This document shows, piece by piece, positions 43,663 to 53,125 of a stretch of 64,000 bases of DNA. This stretch comes from Spirochaetota bacterium. GTDB taxonomy: Bacteria > Spirochaetota > UBA4802 > UBA5550. The stretch spans positions 246,667 to 310,666 of the forward strand of contig JAGNKX010000005.1 of assembly GCA_017999915.1 (NCBI GenBank), given 5' to 3'. The notes under the pieces are model-generated. The model worked only from the letters and a program-made list of their open reading frames with translations. It was not told where the DNA came from and ran no database searches. A program made the translations under genes and the position numbers. Each line of letters begins with the position of its first letter. The first letter of the stretch is position 1.

Positions 43663-45639
43663 TTATCGCCCCTCTGTTATGCCGGCCAGGGGTATGGATA
43701 TGATGAACTTGGTCCCCTTTCCCTCGGCGGTTTCCACGCTCATGATGCCATGGTGGTTGCGGGTGATGATGAAATACGACACCGAAAGGCCCAGGCCGGT
43801 CCCCTGGCCCACCGGCTTTGTGGTGAAGAACGGCTCGAAGATCCTCTTTGCCGTGGCCTGCTCCATGCCCGGCCCGTTATCCTCGACCTCGATGCGCGCC
43901 ATGGACCATTCGCGCCTGAGACGCAGCACGATCCGCTGCTTATCCTCCCCGGCCCCCTTTGACGCCAGGGCCTGGGCCGCGTTCTTCAATAAATTAAGCA
44001 GCACCTGCTCTATCTCCACCGCGACGCAGGGGACCGGGGGAAGATCGGCGTCGAATTCGCGGAGAATCTCTATCCTGCGAAAATCGTAATTGTTCTTCAG
44101 GTTGTAGTCGTGGGCGGCCAGGGTGACGGTCTTCTCGATCACGTCAGCGAGGGAAACCGCCTCGTGGCGCGACGAACTGGCCCTGCTGAAGCTGAGCATG
44201 TCCCCGACGATCCCGGCGGCCCGCACGGCCAGCTCCCTGATGCCGTCGATCATTTTGGATATCTCGCGCCTCTCGACATATTCGGCAAGCTGGTCCATCC
44301 GGATGCCGCACTGGAGGGCCGCCTCGCTGTTCTTAGCCAGGTCCGGCGAGATGCGGCGCTGGATATTGTTGACCCCCATGAGAATGCCCCCCAGGGGATT
44401 ATTGATCTCGTGGGCCATGCCGGCGGCCAGGGCCCCGACGCTCATCATCTTTTCCGTCTGGATCATCATGTCCTCGATGCGGACCCGCGCGGTGACGTCA
44501 TCGACGCGGATCACGGCGCCCTCGACGCCGTTGGTCGTCAGGGGATAGAAGGTGTAATCATAATAGCGGGATTCCCCTTCCCTGGCCAGGGGGACCCTTT
44601 CCGAGATCTGGGGGACCCGCTCGGACACGGCGCGGCGGATCTTTTCCATGTGGGCCGATATGTCGGGGTAGAGCGCCTCGATGCGCATCCCTTCGGCCTT
44701 CTCCCGGGATATGCCCGTCGCGCGCTCGGCCACGAGGTTCCAGTGCGTGACGATCCCCTCGTTGTCGACGCCCATCATCATCGAGGGCATCGAATCGATG
44801 ATGTTCTGGAGATAAAGGCGGGTGTGGAGGATCTCCTCGTTTTTCTGCTGAAGGAACAGGTTGGACTGCTCGATATGCCGGGCGTTCTCCTGTATCTGGT
44901 CGAGCATGTCGTTGAAGCGCCGGGCGAAATTGCCGATCTCGTCCTTCCGGTTCACCGGCGCCCGCACGGTAAAATCCCCGGCCCCGTACCGGTCCAGTAT
45001 GACGGCGACCTCCTTTATGGGAACGGCTATCGTCCGGTAGCTCATGATGATGAGAAAGAGGCCCACCGCCAGGGCTATGGTGATGGAAACTATGACGAAG
45101 AACTTGATCATCCCGATCCGGCGGCTGGCGTACTCCCACGAATCGTACATCAGCTCCGTCTCCCTGGTGTCGAAACGGATCAGCTGGGTTATGAACTTGT
45201 TGCTCAGGAAGTCGTAGTTTTCCCTGTCGAAGCGCTGGGAAAAGAGCTCCCGCGTGGACGCGTCATACCCGATGAATATGTCATTCAGCTGCTTGTGCAG
45301 CTTGTGCTCTTCAGCTATGAGCTCGCGGGAATGTATCTGCTCTATGAATTCCTTGATGATCCTCAGCTCGTCGATGATGACGGAGCGGAGCGAGTCCTTC
45401 TGCACCGGGTCGTTGGTCCACTGGTACCTGTTGACATGGTTGTCGATGTTCTTGCTCTTGATGATGATGTCCTTGACGAGGCACCGGGTATTGTCCCGGT
45501 CCATCAGCTGCCGGGAAAAAAAAGAAATCGAATTGAGCCCGCCGTATGAATAGAAGCCTATGGCGGCGATGGCGGCGATAAGGATCAGCAGGCTGCCGGT
45601 GATCTTCGTTATTATTGAATGCAACAGCTGTTTATTCAT
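43663..45639 (-). CDS. PAS-domain sensor histidine kinase
   Basis: 658 residues. Two membrane helices (about 15-31 and 176-200) bracket a periplasmic helical domain of about 145 residues. HAMP lies at 201-255, a PAS domain at about 278-390, and the kinase core starts with His410 in GMAHEINNPLGG. The HATPase domain has N-box LLNLLKNAAQAL, EVEDNGPGM and GTGLGLSVSY. No receiver domain and no adjacent response regulator. The start is 10 bp after the stop of the substrate-binding lipoprotein gene, so both are one unit: the binding protein probably presents a ligand to the kinase. Confidence 0.9.
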   Translation of the reverse strand: MNKQLLHSIITKITGSLLILIAAIAAIGFYSYGGLNSISFFSRQLMDRDNTRCLVKDIIIKSKNIDNHVNRYQWTNDPVQKDSLRSVIIDELRIIKEFIEQIHSRELIAEEHKLHKQLNDIFIGYDASTRELFSQRFDRENYDFLSNKFITQLIRFDTRETELMYDSWEYASRRIGMIKFFVIVSITIALAVGLFLIIMSYRTIAVPIKEVAVILDRYGAGDFTVRAPVNRKDEIGNFARRFNDMLDQIQENARHIEQSNLFLQQKNEEILHTRLYLQNIIDSMPSMMMGVDNEGIVTHWNLVAERATGISREKAEGMRIEALYPDISAHMEKIRRAVSERVPQISERVPLAREGESRYYDYTFYPLTTNGVEGAVIRVDDVTARVRIEDMMIQTEKMMSVGALAAGMAHEINNPLGGILMGVNNIQRRISPDLAKNSEAALQCGIRMDQLAEYVERREISKMIDGIRELAVRAAGIVGDMLSFSRASSSRHEAVSLADVIEKTVTLAAHDYNLKNNYDFRRIEILREFDADLPPVPCVAVEIEQVLLNLLKNAAQALASKGAGEDKQRIVLRLRREWSMARIEVEDNGPGMEQATAKRIFEPFFTTKPVGQGTGLGLSVSYFIITRNHHGIMSVETAEGKGTKFIISIPLAGITEGR

Positions 45640-45648
45640 CGTTCGCCG

Positions 45649-46812
45649 TCAATCAGCCCCTATGAAATCGGTGATGGGACGCCATTTCCCGGCCACGACC
45701 CTGCAGAGCTTGAGCTTCCGCAGCCCCACGTGGCCCCCGCCGCTGAAGCTATAGGGCGCGGTGATTCCCCCGGTATCAAAATCCCTGATCTCCTCGATCC
45801 GCTTCTTGATGTTTTCCCCGGAGAGGTCCTCGCCGGCCCTTCTCGCCCCCTCGAGCATGACCCTGGCAGCGGTCCATCCATGGGCATAGAGAAATCTCAC
45901 GCTGTCGGACGGCACGTTGCGGCGCCTGTTGAAATCCAGTATCTCCCGGACGCCTGGCAGCGCCGGGTCCATGGCGACGAAGGGCGCGGAGCCGATGAAG
46001 CCCTCCGCGTCTTTCCCCGCGAGGGTGATCAGCTTGTCATCGGTGCTCCAGATGAGGCCGATGAATTTCGCGGACATCCCCAGTATCCTAGCGTCGCGCA
46101 GCACCACGTAGGTGGGCCACGACGTATTATTGCTGATGATGAAATCAGGCTTTTTGTCCCTGAGCCTGAGGACCTGCTCCCGCACCTCCTGGTCGTCGAG
46201 GAACACCACCTCCTCGCCCACCAGGTCGATGCCGATCTTTTTCGCGTAGGCCCTGCCGTCGGGAATGGGCGACCTGCCGTATTCCTTGTCATTGTAGATA
46301 AAGGCGACCCGGGGATTGCGCGACGGGTCCTTCCAGTTGTCCCTGATATACTTCAGGGCGATTTTCATCTGGTCTGAATAGGTGGGGCCCATGATGAAAT
46401 TGTAGGGAGCGCGCCTGGTGTCGGCGAGCTTGGTCGAAAAGGAAACGCCGGTGAAGGGGATCCGGTCCTCAGCGAGCCGCGGCGCCAGCCGCTCCGAGGA
46501 GCCGGTGCTCCACCCTATGATCAGATGGACCTTCTCTTTTTGCGACAGCCGGTCATAGGCGGCGATATCGCGCGCCATCAGGTAGGCGCTGTCGATCGAT
46601 ATGAGCCTGACGCGCTTCCCGTTGACGCCGCCCTTTTCATTGATGAATTCGATATAATCTTTCACGCCATTGGCGTACATGCTTCCCGTTTCGGAGGTCG
46701 GCCCGGTGAGATCGAAAATGCCGCCCACCCTGATCTCGCTCTCCTTTTCCTTTTTGCATGATGCGGGAACGAAAAGAGCTGCTGCAATAAGAAAGATGAT
46801 CATCTTATTCAT
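45649..46812 (-). CDS. Branched-chain amino-acid-type periplasmic binding lipoprotein
   Basis: 387 residues, a type-I periplasmic binding protein of the Peripla_BP_6 (LivJ/LivK) kind. Signal peptide with lipobox V-P-A-S-C (Cys19) and then KKEKES. The two-lobed fold is recognisable from IRVGGIFDLTGPTSETG, INEKGGVNGKRV, IIGWSTGSS and VAFIYNDKEYGRS. There are no LivHMGF permease or ATPase genes nearby. Instead a PAS histidine kinase gene follows at 9 bp, so a sensory role is likely. Ligand unknown. Confidence 0.88.
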   Translation of the reverse strand: MNKMIIFLIAAALFVPASCKKEKESEIRVGGIFDLTGPTSETGSMYANGVKDYIEFINEKGGVNGKRVRLISIDSAYLMARDIAAYDRLSQKEKVHLIIGWSTGSSERLAPRLAEDRIPFTGVSFSTKLADTRRAPYNFIMGPTYSDQMKIALKYIRDNWKDPSRNPRVAFIYNDKEYGRSPIPDGRAYAKKIGIDLVGEEVVFLDDQEVREQVLRLRDKKPDFIISNNTSWPTYVVLRDARILGMSAKFIGLIWSTDDKLITLAGKDAEGFIGSAPFVAMDPALPGVREILDFNRRRNVPSDSVRFLYAHGWTAARVMLEGARRAGEDLSGENIKKRIEEIRDFDTGGITAPYSFSGGGHVGLRKLKLCRVVAGKWRPITDFIGAD

Positions 46813-46964
46813 GGCGCCACACCGTCCTGTCGCGAAATGGTTATGCCCGTCAAAGATGCAAGCGTTATCGATGGCAAACCGTCAACTCGGATGGAACCAC
46901 TATGATAGAAGGGGAAAAAAAATCAAGTTCAATTATCATGGGGTACGGGGCGATAACAGCGGCA

Positions 46965-47372
46965 TCATTTCGATAATTCAATTGAAACGCAGTTGCCTTC
47001 ACTGTTCCACGAAACATCGCCGATGTTCGTCAACAAGTGGAGACCGCGGCCGTTGGGCGCGTACCTGTTATTGCCATGGAGGGGATTCGCGATCCGGTCC
47101 GGACGGAAGCCCTTTCCCTGATCCTGGATGGTGACTTTTATCTTGGTTTTATCGCCCTTCATCCTGAAAACAATGGCTTTAGAATGATCGTAATTATTGC
47201 CGTGACGGAGGGCATTTTCAAGGGCTTCGTCCAGCGCGAGGCGCATAAAGAACTCAGATACGTTCCGTGCATACCCCTTCTTCTTTATTTGGGCAAAGAA
47301 ACTCATGGCTTCATGAATCAACATCCTTGAAGCCTCTCTGCTGCTCGAAATGGTCTTCTCAAAAATAAGCAT
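46965..47372 (-). CDS. RsbW-type anti-sigma factor kinase (HATPase domain)
   Basis: 135 residues, a stand-alone GHKL ATPase of the anti-sigma family. N-box LALDEALENALRHGN (about 45-59), G1 box DQGKGF (84-89) and G2 GRGL (108-111). Such kinases bind and phosphorylate a STAS antagonist (candidates at 24944 and 58752) and hold a sigma factor or other output. No sigma factor is adjacent. It lies alone between the binding-protein gene and argG. Confidence 0.88.
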   Translation of the reverse strand: MLIFEKTISSSREASRMLIHEAMSFFAQIKKKGYARNVSEFFMRLALDEALENALRHGNNYDHSKAIVFRMKGDKTKIKVTIQDQGKGFRPDRIANPLHGNNRYAPNGRGLHLLTNIGDVSWNSEGNCVSIELSK

Positions 47373-47548
47373 GCGGCACGACTCGATTAAAGGTTGATAT
47401 TTATATGTGTTACTCGGGGAAACAATTACTCTTACGGGCAGAAATATACACCCTTGCCTGAATTTGTCAACAAATACCTCTTTTTTTATTGAAATTTACG
47501 GTCCCGAAACCACTGATGGTACATGTCAAACAACAATCGAGGTATATT

Positions 47549-48754
47549 ATGGATATAAAAAAAGTCGTTCTTGCCTATTCCGGAGGTCTCGACACCTCAA
47601 TACTGGTCAAGTGGCTCATTGAAACGTACGGCTGCGAGGTCGTCTGTGTCGCCGGCGACGTGGGACAGGATGAGGAGCTGGACGGCCTTGAGGAAAAGGC
47701 CAAAAAGACCGGCGCGAGCAAATGCTACATCGAAGACCTGAAAGAGGAATTCGTGTCCGGATACGTGTTCAAGGCCATAAAGGCCAACGCCATATATGAA
47801 AACCGGTATCTCATGGGCACCTCCCTGGCCCGGCCCATCATCGCCCAGCGCCAGGTGGAGATCGCCCTCAAGGAAAAGGCCGACGCCGTATGCCACGGCG
47901 CCACCGGCAAGGGGAACGACCAGGTGCGCTTCGAGATGACCTACATGGCCCTGGCCCCGGAGCTGAAGATCATCGCTCCCTGGCGGTTTTGGGACCTCGA
48001 TTCGCGCTCGAAGCTCTTCGACTACGCCGCGAAGCACGGTATTCCGGTCCCGGTGACCAAGGACAAGCCCTATAGCATGGACCGCAATATTCTCCACATC
48101 TCCTACGAGGGAGGGATCCTTGAAGACCCCTATAATGAGCCCGACGAGAGCATGTTCATCCTGACGAAATCGCCGGAAAAGGCCCCGGACAAGCCCACCT
48201 ACGTCGAGATAGGCTTTGAGAAGGGCAACCCCGTATCGCTTGACGGAAAGAAGCTCGGTCCCGTGGAGCTTATGAGACAACTCAATAAAATCGCCGGAGA
48301 GAACGGCGTGGGCCGCGTCGATATCGTCGAGAACCGCCTGGTGGGCATCAAGTCCCGCGGCGTCTACGAGACCCCGGCCGGAACGGTGCTCCACGCCGCC
48401 CACCGCGACCTGGAGGCGATCACCCTCGACCGCGAGACCCAGCACCTGAAGGACCGGCTGGCCCATGAGTACGCCGAGCTGGTCTACTACGGCCTCTGGT
48501 TCACGAAAAAGCGCGAGGCCCTGGACGCCTTCATCGAGGAAACGCAGAAGAACGTCACCGGCACCGTGCGGGTGAAGCTCTACAAGGGAAGCTGCATGGC
48601 GGTCGGAAGAAAATCGCCGGTCACCCTGTACGAGCCGGACATCGCCACCTTCGACGCGAGCTCGCTCTACGACCAGAAGGACGCGTCGGGATTCATGAAA
48701 ATCTTCGGCCTGCCCATCCGGGTCGAGGCTCTGCTGAGCCAGAAGAGAAAATAA
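47549..48754 (+). CDS. argG: Argininosuccinate synthase
   Basis: 401 residues from the ATG at 47549 (GAGGT upstream; [17 protein letters not shown] is the usual start). It joins citrulline and aspartate using ATP. The P-loop-like [31 protein letters not shown] and [16 protein letters not shown] stretches (here [12 protein letters not shown]) are all present, and the length is normal. ArgH is not in the window. Monocistronic, with a terminator directly after it. Confidence 0.97.
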   Translation: MDIKKVVLAYSGGLDTSILVKWLIETYGCEVVCVAGDVGQDEELDGLEEKAKKTGASKCYIEDLKEEFVSGYVFKAIKANAIYENRYLMGTSLARPIIAQRQVEIALKEKADAVCHGATGKGNDQVRFEMTYMALAPELKIIAPWRFWDLDSRSKLFDYAAKHGIPVPVTKDKPYSMDRNILHISYEGGILEDPYNEPDESMFILTKSPEKAPDKPTYVEIGFEKGNPVSLDGKKLGPVELMRQLNKIAGENGVGRVDIVENRLVGIKSRGVYETPAGTVLHAAHRDLEAITLDRETQHLKDRLAHEYAELVYYGLWFTKKREALDAFIEETQKNVTGTVRVKLYKGSCMAVGRKSPVTLYEPDIATFDASSLYDQKDASGFMKIFGLPIRVEALLSQKRK

Positions 48755-48764
48755 GGAAGATCGG

Positions 48765-48799
48765 ACAGGCGGCGCAAACAGCGCCGCCTGTTTGTGTTT
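48765..48799 (+). terminator. Rho-independent terminator of argG
   Basis: ACAGGCGGCGC/GCGCCGCCTGT (48765-48775 and 48781-48791) with a 5-nt loop is followed by TTGTGTTT. It begins 10 bp after the argG stop. Confidence 0.88.
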
Positions 48800-48844
48800 A
48801 GGGCATACACGGATACCGCGCATCACGCGGATCAAGGAGAAACC

Positions 48845-50029
48845 ATGAAATTCAGAACCGCGATAATTCTTCTCACTGCCGTCATAACGGTTTCCGCCGG
48901 GTGCGATTCAACCAAGCCCGGCCCCGGGGCATTCCTGGCGTCAGACCAGAAGCATTACGATTCAATCGGCATCACCCGGCAGCCCGCTCCGCGCGAGGAT
49001 GGCATCAGGACCTCCGGCAAAGAGGGGACCTATGAATGGTGGTACACCGATTCCGAGTTCACCGACGGCACCAAGGTCGTGGTGGTGTTCTACACCAAGT
49101 ACAAGTTCGACGTCAAGGGACCGGCCCATCCGACCGTAACGATAAACATCAATCGGCCCGACGGCTCGAAAATAGAAAAGGAGTACTCCGACAAGGAGGG
49201 CACGGTCATAAACGCTTCCAGGGAGAAGGGGGATGTCAGGGTCGGCGACAATTACCTCCGGTATAACGGGAAAACCTATGAGCTCTTCGTCAGGATCGAC
49301 GACGTCATGTTCAAATCCACCATGACACCCAGGCTGCCCATGTGGCGGCCGAAAACCGGTCACTGGTACTTCGGCGACAAACAGGAATACTTTTTCGCCT
49401 GGTTCGTGGCGGTGCCGGCGGCCGACCTGGCGTCGACGCTGCGGACGGGCAAGGAAGTCCGCGAGATGAAGGGCGCCGGGTACCACGACCATAACTGGGG
49501 AAACACCGGCATGCAGGAGATATTCAACCACTGGTACTGGTCGCGGGCCGTTTTCGGCGAATACACGGTCATCGCCTGCGACCTGGTAAGCGTGAAAAAA
49601 TTCGGATATACCCGCCTGCCCGTTTTCATGATCGCCAGGAACGGCGCCATAATCGATGATGACGAATCATCTGTGAAAATCGAGAGGAAGGACACGGTAC
49701 GGCATCCAACGACGAAGAAATTCGTGGACAACAGGCTCATATTCACGCAGAAGACGCCGCGGGGAGCGGAATACAGGATCGAGCTGATCAGGAAACGCGA
49801 CATCGAAGTTGTCGACCTGATCGCAACGCAGAAATTTTCCTGGATCGTGGAAACGCTGGCGAAGCTGTCCGGCGCCAACCCGACCTACGCGCGGATCATC
49901 GGCGAGGCGGTCCTGACCATGACCGAGAACGGTGCCAAAAGAGAAATAAAAACCGAGGCCCTCTGGGAGCACATGTTCTTCGGCAACAACAAGGACGCGA
50001 TCATCCACGATTACCGAAAGCTTCAATAG
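48845..50029 (+). CDS. CrtC/AttH-like lipocalin-family lipoprotein
   Basis: 394 residues from the ATG at 48845 (AAGGAG upstream). Lipobox V-S-A-G-C (Cys20). The mature protein shows the two-lipocalin-like CrtC/AttH pattern: TYEWWYTDSEFTDG near residue 60, GHWYFG, and GAGYHDHNWGN at about 210, where the His and Asp residues are the conserved site. CrtC is a carotenoid 1,2-hydratase, and other relatives are uncharacterised. There are no carotenoid genes here, so a different lipid substrate is likely. It is convergent with the sensor kinase gene, with a terminator between. Confidence 0.8.
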   Translation: MKFRTAIILLTAVITVSAGCDSTKPGPGAFLASDQKHYDSIGITRQPAPREDGIRTSGKEGTYEWWYTDSEFTDGTKVVVVFYTKYKFDVKGPAHPTVTININRPDGSKIEKEYSDKEGTVINASREKGDVRVGDNYLRYNGKTYELFVRIDDVMFKSTMTPRLPMWRPKTGHWYFGDKQEYFFAWFVAVPAADLASTLRTGKEVREMKGAGYHDHNWGNTGMQEIFNHWYWSRAVFGEYTVIACDLVSVKKFGYTRLPVFMIARNGAIIDDDESSVKIERKDTVRHPTTKKFVDNRLIFTQKTPRGAEYRIELIRKRDIEVVDLIATQKFSWIVETLAKLSGANPTYARIIGEAVLTMTENGAKREIKTEALWEHMFFGNNKDAIIHDYRKLQ

Positions 50030-50063
50030 GCGCCGCGCCGGGAAGGCGCTGGAGCATGAACGG

Positions 50064-50095
50064 AAAAGCGATGTCCATGAACATCGCTTTTTTTA
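50064..50095. terminator. Bidirectional Rho-independent terminator
   Basis: AAAAGCGATGT/ACATCGCTTTT (50064-50074 and 50081-50091) with a 6-nt loop is followed on the plus strand by a T run. On the minus strand the A-rich arm gives Ts. It separates the convergent CrtC-like and histidine kinase genes. Confidence 0.9.
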
Positions 50096-51379
50096 CGCCG
50101 GCAGATTCAGCCGAACGACAGTGCCCTCGCCCGGCGCGCTCTCGATGGCGATGGACCCGCCGTGGGCCTCGGCGATCTTCTTGCACAGGCCGAGGCCCAG
50201 GCCGTACCCCCCGGTCTTCCTCGACCGCGAATGGTCCACCCGGTAGAAGGGCTCGAACACGAAGGGAAGCTCCTCCGGTGGAATGCCGATCCCATGGTCG
50301 CGGACCTCGATGACGGCCGATCCGGCCTCGTTCCGCACGGAAACCGCCACCGGCTTTTTCAGCGGGTCGGAGTACTTGCGGGCGTTCTCCAGGATGTTCC
50401 TGAAGAGCATTTTCATGAGCCGCCGGTCCCCATTGACAGACACGTCATCGCCGGCGTCCAGCAGAATCTCACCGGCCGGGACCTGCATCTCCCCGAGGAC
50501 CTCTTCGAGGAGCGGAAGCAATCCCATAGTCTCTTTTTGCGAAATGCCCCCGCTGCGGTTAAGGCGCTCGGTCTCGAGGATCTCCGTCACCATCTTCTCC
50601 ATTTCCAGCACGTCCTCTGCGATATCCTTACGCGCGCCGCCCTCCTCCAGGTATTCCAGGGCCACCTTGATGCGGGTGAGGGGCGACCGAAGCTCATGGC
50701 TCACGTCCAGGAGGAGCTGCTCCCGCGAGTGAAGCATGTCCCGTATGCGCCCCCTCATCTCGTTGAACGACCGGGCGAGCTCGCCGATCTCATCGCCGGT
50801 CCTGACGGCCACCTCGTAATCGAGATTTCCCCCGGAAACCTCCCCCATGGCACTGGTGAGGACGCGCACCGGCATCAGGATTCTCCGTATCAGCAGGAAA
50901 CAACCCCCGAAGACAACGGTCACCAGCAGGATCAGGATTGCAAGATGAAGGTGCTTCACTTCCTTATTGACATTGTGCACGGTGGAGAAGGTGTAGCGGT
51001 ATGGCCCGAATTCCTTGTAATAGATAAACCGGCCCCGCTCCCACCGGATCCTGCCGTCGGCGAGGCGGTGCACTTCATGGGAGCGGGATTGGATCAGCGT
51101 GCGGTCCGTTGAAGACCAGTACAGGCCCTTCCCCTCGATGGAAATGCCAAACCCGGTGCGGCGGGCGATCTCTCCCGCGCGCTTCGTATCGGGCGGCACC
51201 CCGATCTCCCTGACGATGTAATCCGTATACACCCTGATGTTATTCATCAGGTTGGCCTGGTTCCGGGGCATGAAAAAATACCTGAAGAAGGCCCCCACGA
51301 GAAGGTTGACGGCTATACCGGCGATGATCATTGCGAAGAAGAGCTTCGCGAATATCGACCTGGTTATCCTGATCCCCAT
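50093..51379 (-). CDS. CpxA/EnvZ-type sensor histidine kinase
   Basis: 428 residues. Two membrane helices (about 12-32 and 144-165) flank a periplasmic domain of about 110 residues. HAMP is at 166-215. His228 lies in DVSHELRSPLTR; the N-box is FRNILENARKYS, then VRDHGIGIP, FEPFYRVDHSRSRKTGG and GLGLGLCKKIAEAHGG. Complete classical kinase. It follows the OmpR-type regulator at 12 bp and belongs to a CpxP-like/RR/HK trio. Confidence 0.93.
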   Translation of the reverse strand: MGIRITRSIFAKLFFAMIIAGIAVNLLVGAFFRYFFMPRNQANLMNNIRVYTDYIVREIGVPPDTKRAGEIARRTGFGISIEGKGLYWSSTDRTLIQSRSHEVHRLADGRIRWERGRFIYYKEFGPYRYTFSTVHNVNKEVKHLHLAILILLVTVVFGGCFLLIRRILMPVRVLTSAMGEVSGGNLDYEVAVRTGDEIGELARSFNEMRGRIRDMLHSREQLLLDVSHELRSPLTRIKVALEYLEEGGARKDIAEDVLEMEKMVTEILETERLNRSGGISQKETMGLLPLLEEVLGEMQVPAGEILLDAGDDVSVNGDRRLMKMLFRNILENARKYSDPLKKPVAVSVRNEAGSAVIEVRDHGIGIPPEELPFVFEPFYRVDHSRSRKTGGYGLGLGLCKKIAEAHGGSIAIESAPGEGTVVRLNLPA

Positions 51380-51391
51380 ACGATACCCGTC

Positions 51392-52078
51392 CTATGATGT
51401 GTGGCCTATGAATTTATATCCCGCGCCCCGAACCGTCTTCAAGAGCCGGGGGTTCCGGGGATCGTCGCCGAGCTTGCCCCGCACCCGGCTCACCAGGACA
51501 TCGATGGACCGGTCGAAGGAGTCGTCGTCAAGGCCCTTGATGGATTCGAAGATACGGTCCCGGTCGAGGACGACGCCGGGATTCCGGGCGAACAGCGTGA
51601 GCAGGTCGAATTCCATGGCGGTCAGGTCCACCTTCTTCCCGGCGAGGGACGCGCCGCGGCCGTCAAGGTCCAGCTCCAGGTCGCCCGCGACGATGCGCCG
51701 GCCCTCCTTCGCGTCGGCGCTCCGGCGGAGCACCGACTGTATCCGTGCCACCAGCTCCCGCGGCTCGAAGGGCTTGGGCAGGTAATCGTCGGCCCCGAGC
51801 TCCAGGCCGACGATCCGGTCCGCCACATCGCCCCGGGCCGTGAGCATGATGATCGGCACGGTGTGATTCTTCCGTATGCGCCGGCACACCTCGAACCCGT
51901 CCATGCCGGGAAGCATGATGTCGAGGATGACAAGGTCAGGGAGCGATTTTTTAAGGATGGCCAGCCCCTTTTCAGGGTCTGAGGCCGACTCCACGGCCAT
52001 GCCGAACTTCCCAAGGTAGCCACTGAGAAGCGTCGTGAGCTTGGTGTCGTCGTCTATGATGAGGATCGTGGCATTCAT
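51392..52078 (-). CDS. OmpR/CpxR-type response regulator
   Basis: 228 residues from the ATG at 52078, the usual length and start (MNATILIIDDDTKL); an ATG 96 bases upstream would overlap the previous gene. Receiver domain with acidic pocket D9-D11, phosphoacceptor Asp53 (ILDIMLPGMDG), then T and K (LTARG, LPKPFEPREL). C-terminal winged-helix domain ending VRGAGYKFIGHTS. Together with the kinase downstream and the CpxP-like gene upstream it forms a probable envelope-stress circuit. Confidence 0.93.
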   Translation of the reverse strand: MNATILIIDDDTKLTTLLSGYLGKFGMAVESASDPEKGLAILKKSLPDLVILDIMLPGMDGFEVCRRIRKNHTVPIIMLTARGDVADRIVGLELGADDYLPKPFEPRELVARIQSVLRRSADAKEGRRIVAGDLELDLDGRGASLAGKKVDLTAMEFDLLTLFARNPGVVLDRDRIFESIKGLDDDSFDRSIDVLVSRVRGKLGDDPRNPRLLKTVRGAGYKFIGHTS

Positions 52079-52124
52079 GGGCTGTCCGGGCCGCGGCGGG
52101 GACGGTCCCCGCCGCGGGAGGCCC

Positions 52125-52577
52125 TTATTCGAAGCGGCCGCACCTGTTATGGAACGATTCCATTTTTTCCGCAAGCTTATTTCTCTGCTCCGGGGTCAGC
52201 ATGCGGTGAAAATCGGCAAGGGTGTCCGCCACGAAGGGCTTCATCTCCTGCCATTTCGCCTCGCGCTCTTCGAGGATCTTCTCGATGTCCTTCGCGGTGA
52301 CATTGTCGCTCTTGACAAGCGCGAGGACCTCGCCATGGATCTTCGCCCGGTCCTCGTGGAGCCTGGTGACCCGGTCCACGACTTCGGCCTTCATGGCGTC
52401 AAGCTTCGTCTTCTGCTCCGCCGTGAGGTCCAGCTCGCGGGCGATCCGCGAAGCGATCTTGTCCGCCCTCTGGGCCGGCGTCATTGCGCAGAAGCGCCTG
52501 CCGAAGGCGTAACCGATCCCCACCACCGAACCGAGCGTGAGGACCACGGCCAGTGTGATAATTGCCGCTTTTTTCAT
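52125..52577 (-). CDS. CpxP/Spy-like periplasmic LTxxQ protein
   Basis: 150 residues with a signal peptide (MKKAAIITLAVVLTLGSVVGIGYAFG) and an all-helical mature part with the two family motifs LTAEQ (51-55) and LTPEQ (127-131). CpxP/Spy proteins are periplasmic chaperones or adaptors that restrain the Cpx kinase or bind metal. The gene is first in a leftward unit with the OmpR-type regulator (46 bp later) and the kinase, as in enterobacterial cpxP-cpxRA, though there the gene is divergent. Start ATG at 52577, with GGAGAGTCATTC in front. Confidence 0.85.
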   Translation of the reverse strand: MKKAAIITLAVVLTLGSVVGIGYAFGRRFCAMTPAQRADKIASRIARELDLTAEQKTKLDAMKAEVVDRVTRLHEDRAKIHGEVLALVKSDNVTAKDIEKILEEREAKWQEMKPFVADTLADFHRMLTPEQRNKLAEKMESFHNRCGRFE

Positions 52578-52803
52578 ATGAATGACTCTCCTTTTACATT
52601 ATTACAGGGCTGACCTTTAGCGCGTTTATATCGCGCCAGCACGTCATACATTCCTGATAATCTGATGATACAGAGTCATTGTAACGGCATTATTGCATGA
52701 ATGTTACGATTTGTTACAAGCGTATTTTTTTTAATATCACTGATCAGATGTCATGCGGTAATGACGGGAAAGGGATTCCGCGGCATTTCTCGACCGGTCA
52801 CGG

Positions 52804-53043
52804 TTATTTCTTGCCCTTCTCCTTTTCCACGACGACATCCCCACTCTTTATCAGGTCCGCAATAACGGGGTTTTTCAGGTCCTTATCGGTCACGGAGACC
52901 GTTTTTCCAGGCAGCAATCTCACGGTCTGGCCGCTTTCCAGCCTGAGGAATATGGGGCGGCTCGTCTTGTTCCGTATCGCGCTCATCGCGAAGACAGAGA
53001 CAGCCACCGACAGAAAGATCATGAGCAACAACAGTCTTTTCAT
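52804..53043 (-). CDS. Small secreted protein
   Basis: 79 residues from the ATG at 53043, with a strong AAAGGAG ribosome binding site that decides against the longer in-frame start at 53097. Signal peptide (MKRLLLLMIFLSVAVSVFA) and a short mature domain with NKTSRPIFLRLESGQTVRLLPGKTV and a lysine-rich end. Not recognised. It lies between the CpxP-like gene and an MCP gene, all on the minus strand, with 82 bp to the MCP stop. Confidence 0.7.
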   Translation of the reverse strand: MKRLLLLMIFLSVAVSVFAMSAIRNKTSRPIFLRLESGQTVRLLPGKTVSVTDKDLKNPVIADLIKSGDVVVEKEKGKK

Positions 53044-53125
53044 TGAACGCTCCTTTAGTATTGACATATGCCGCGCCGCGCCCTTATGACGCGACATGCG
53101 GCGTGAAGAATATATCCCGGCACGG

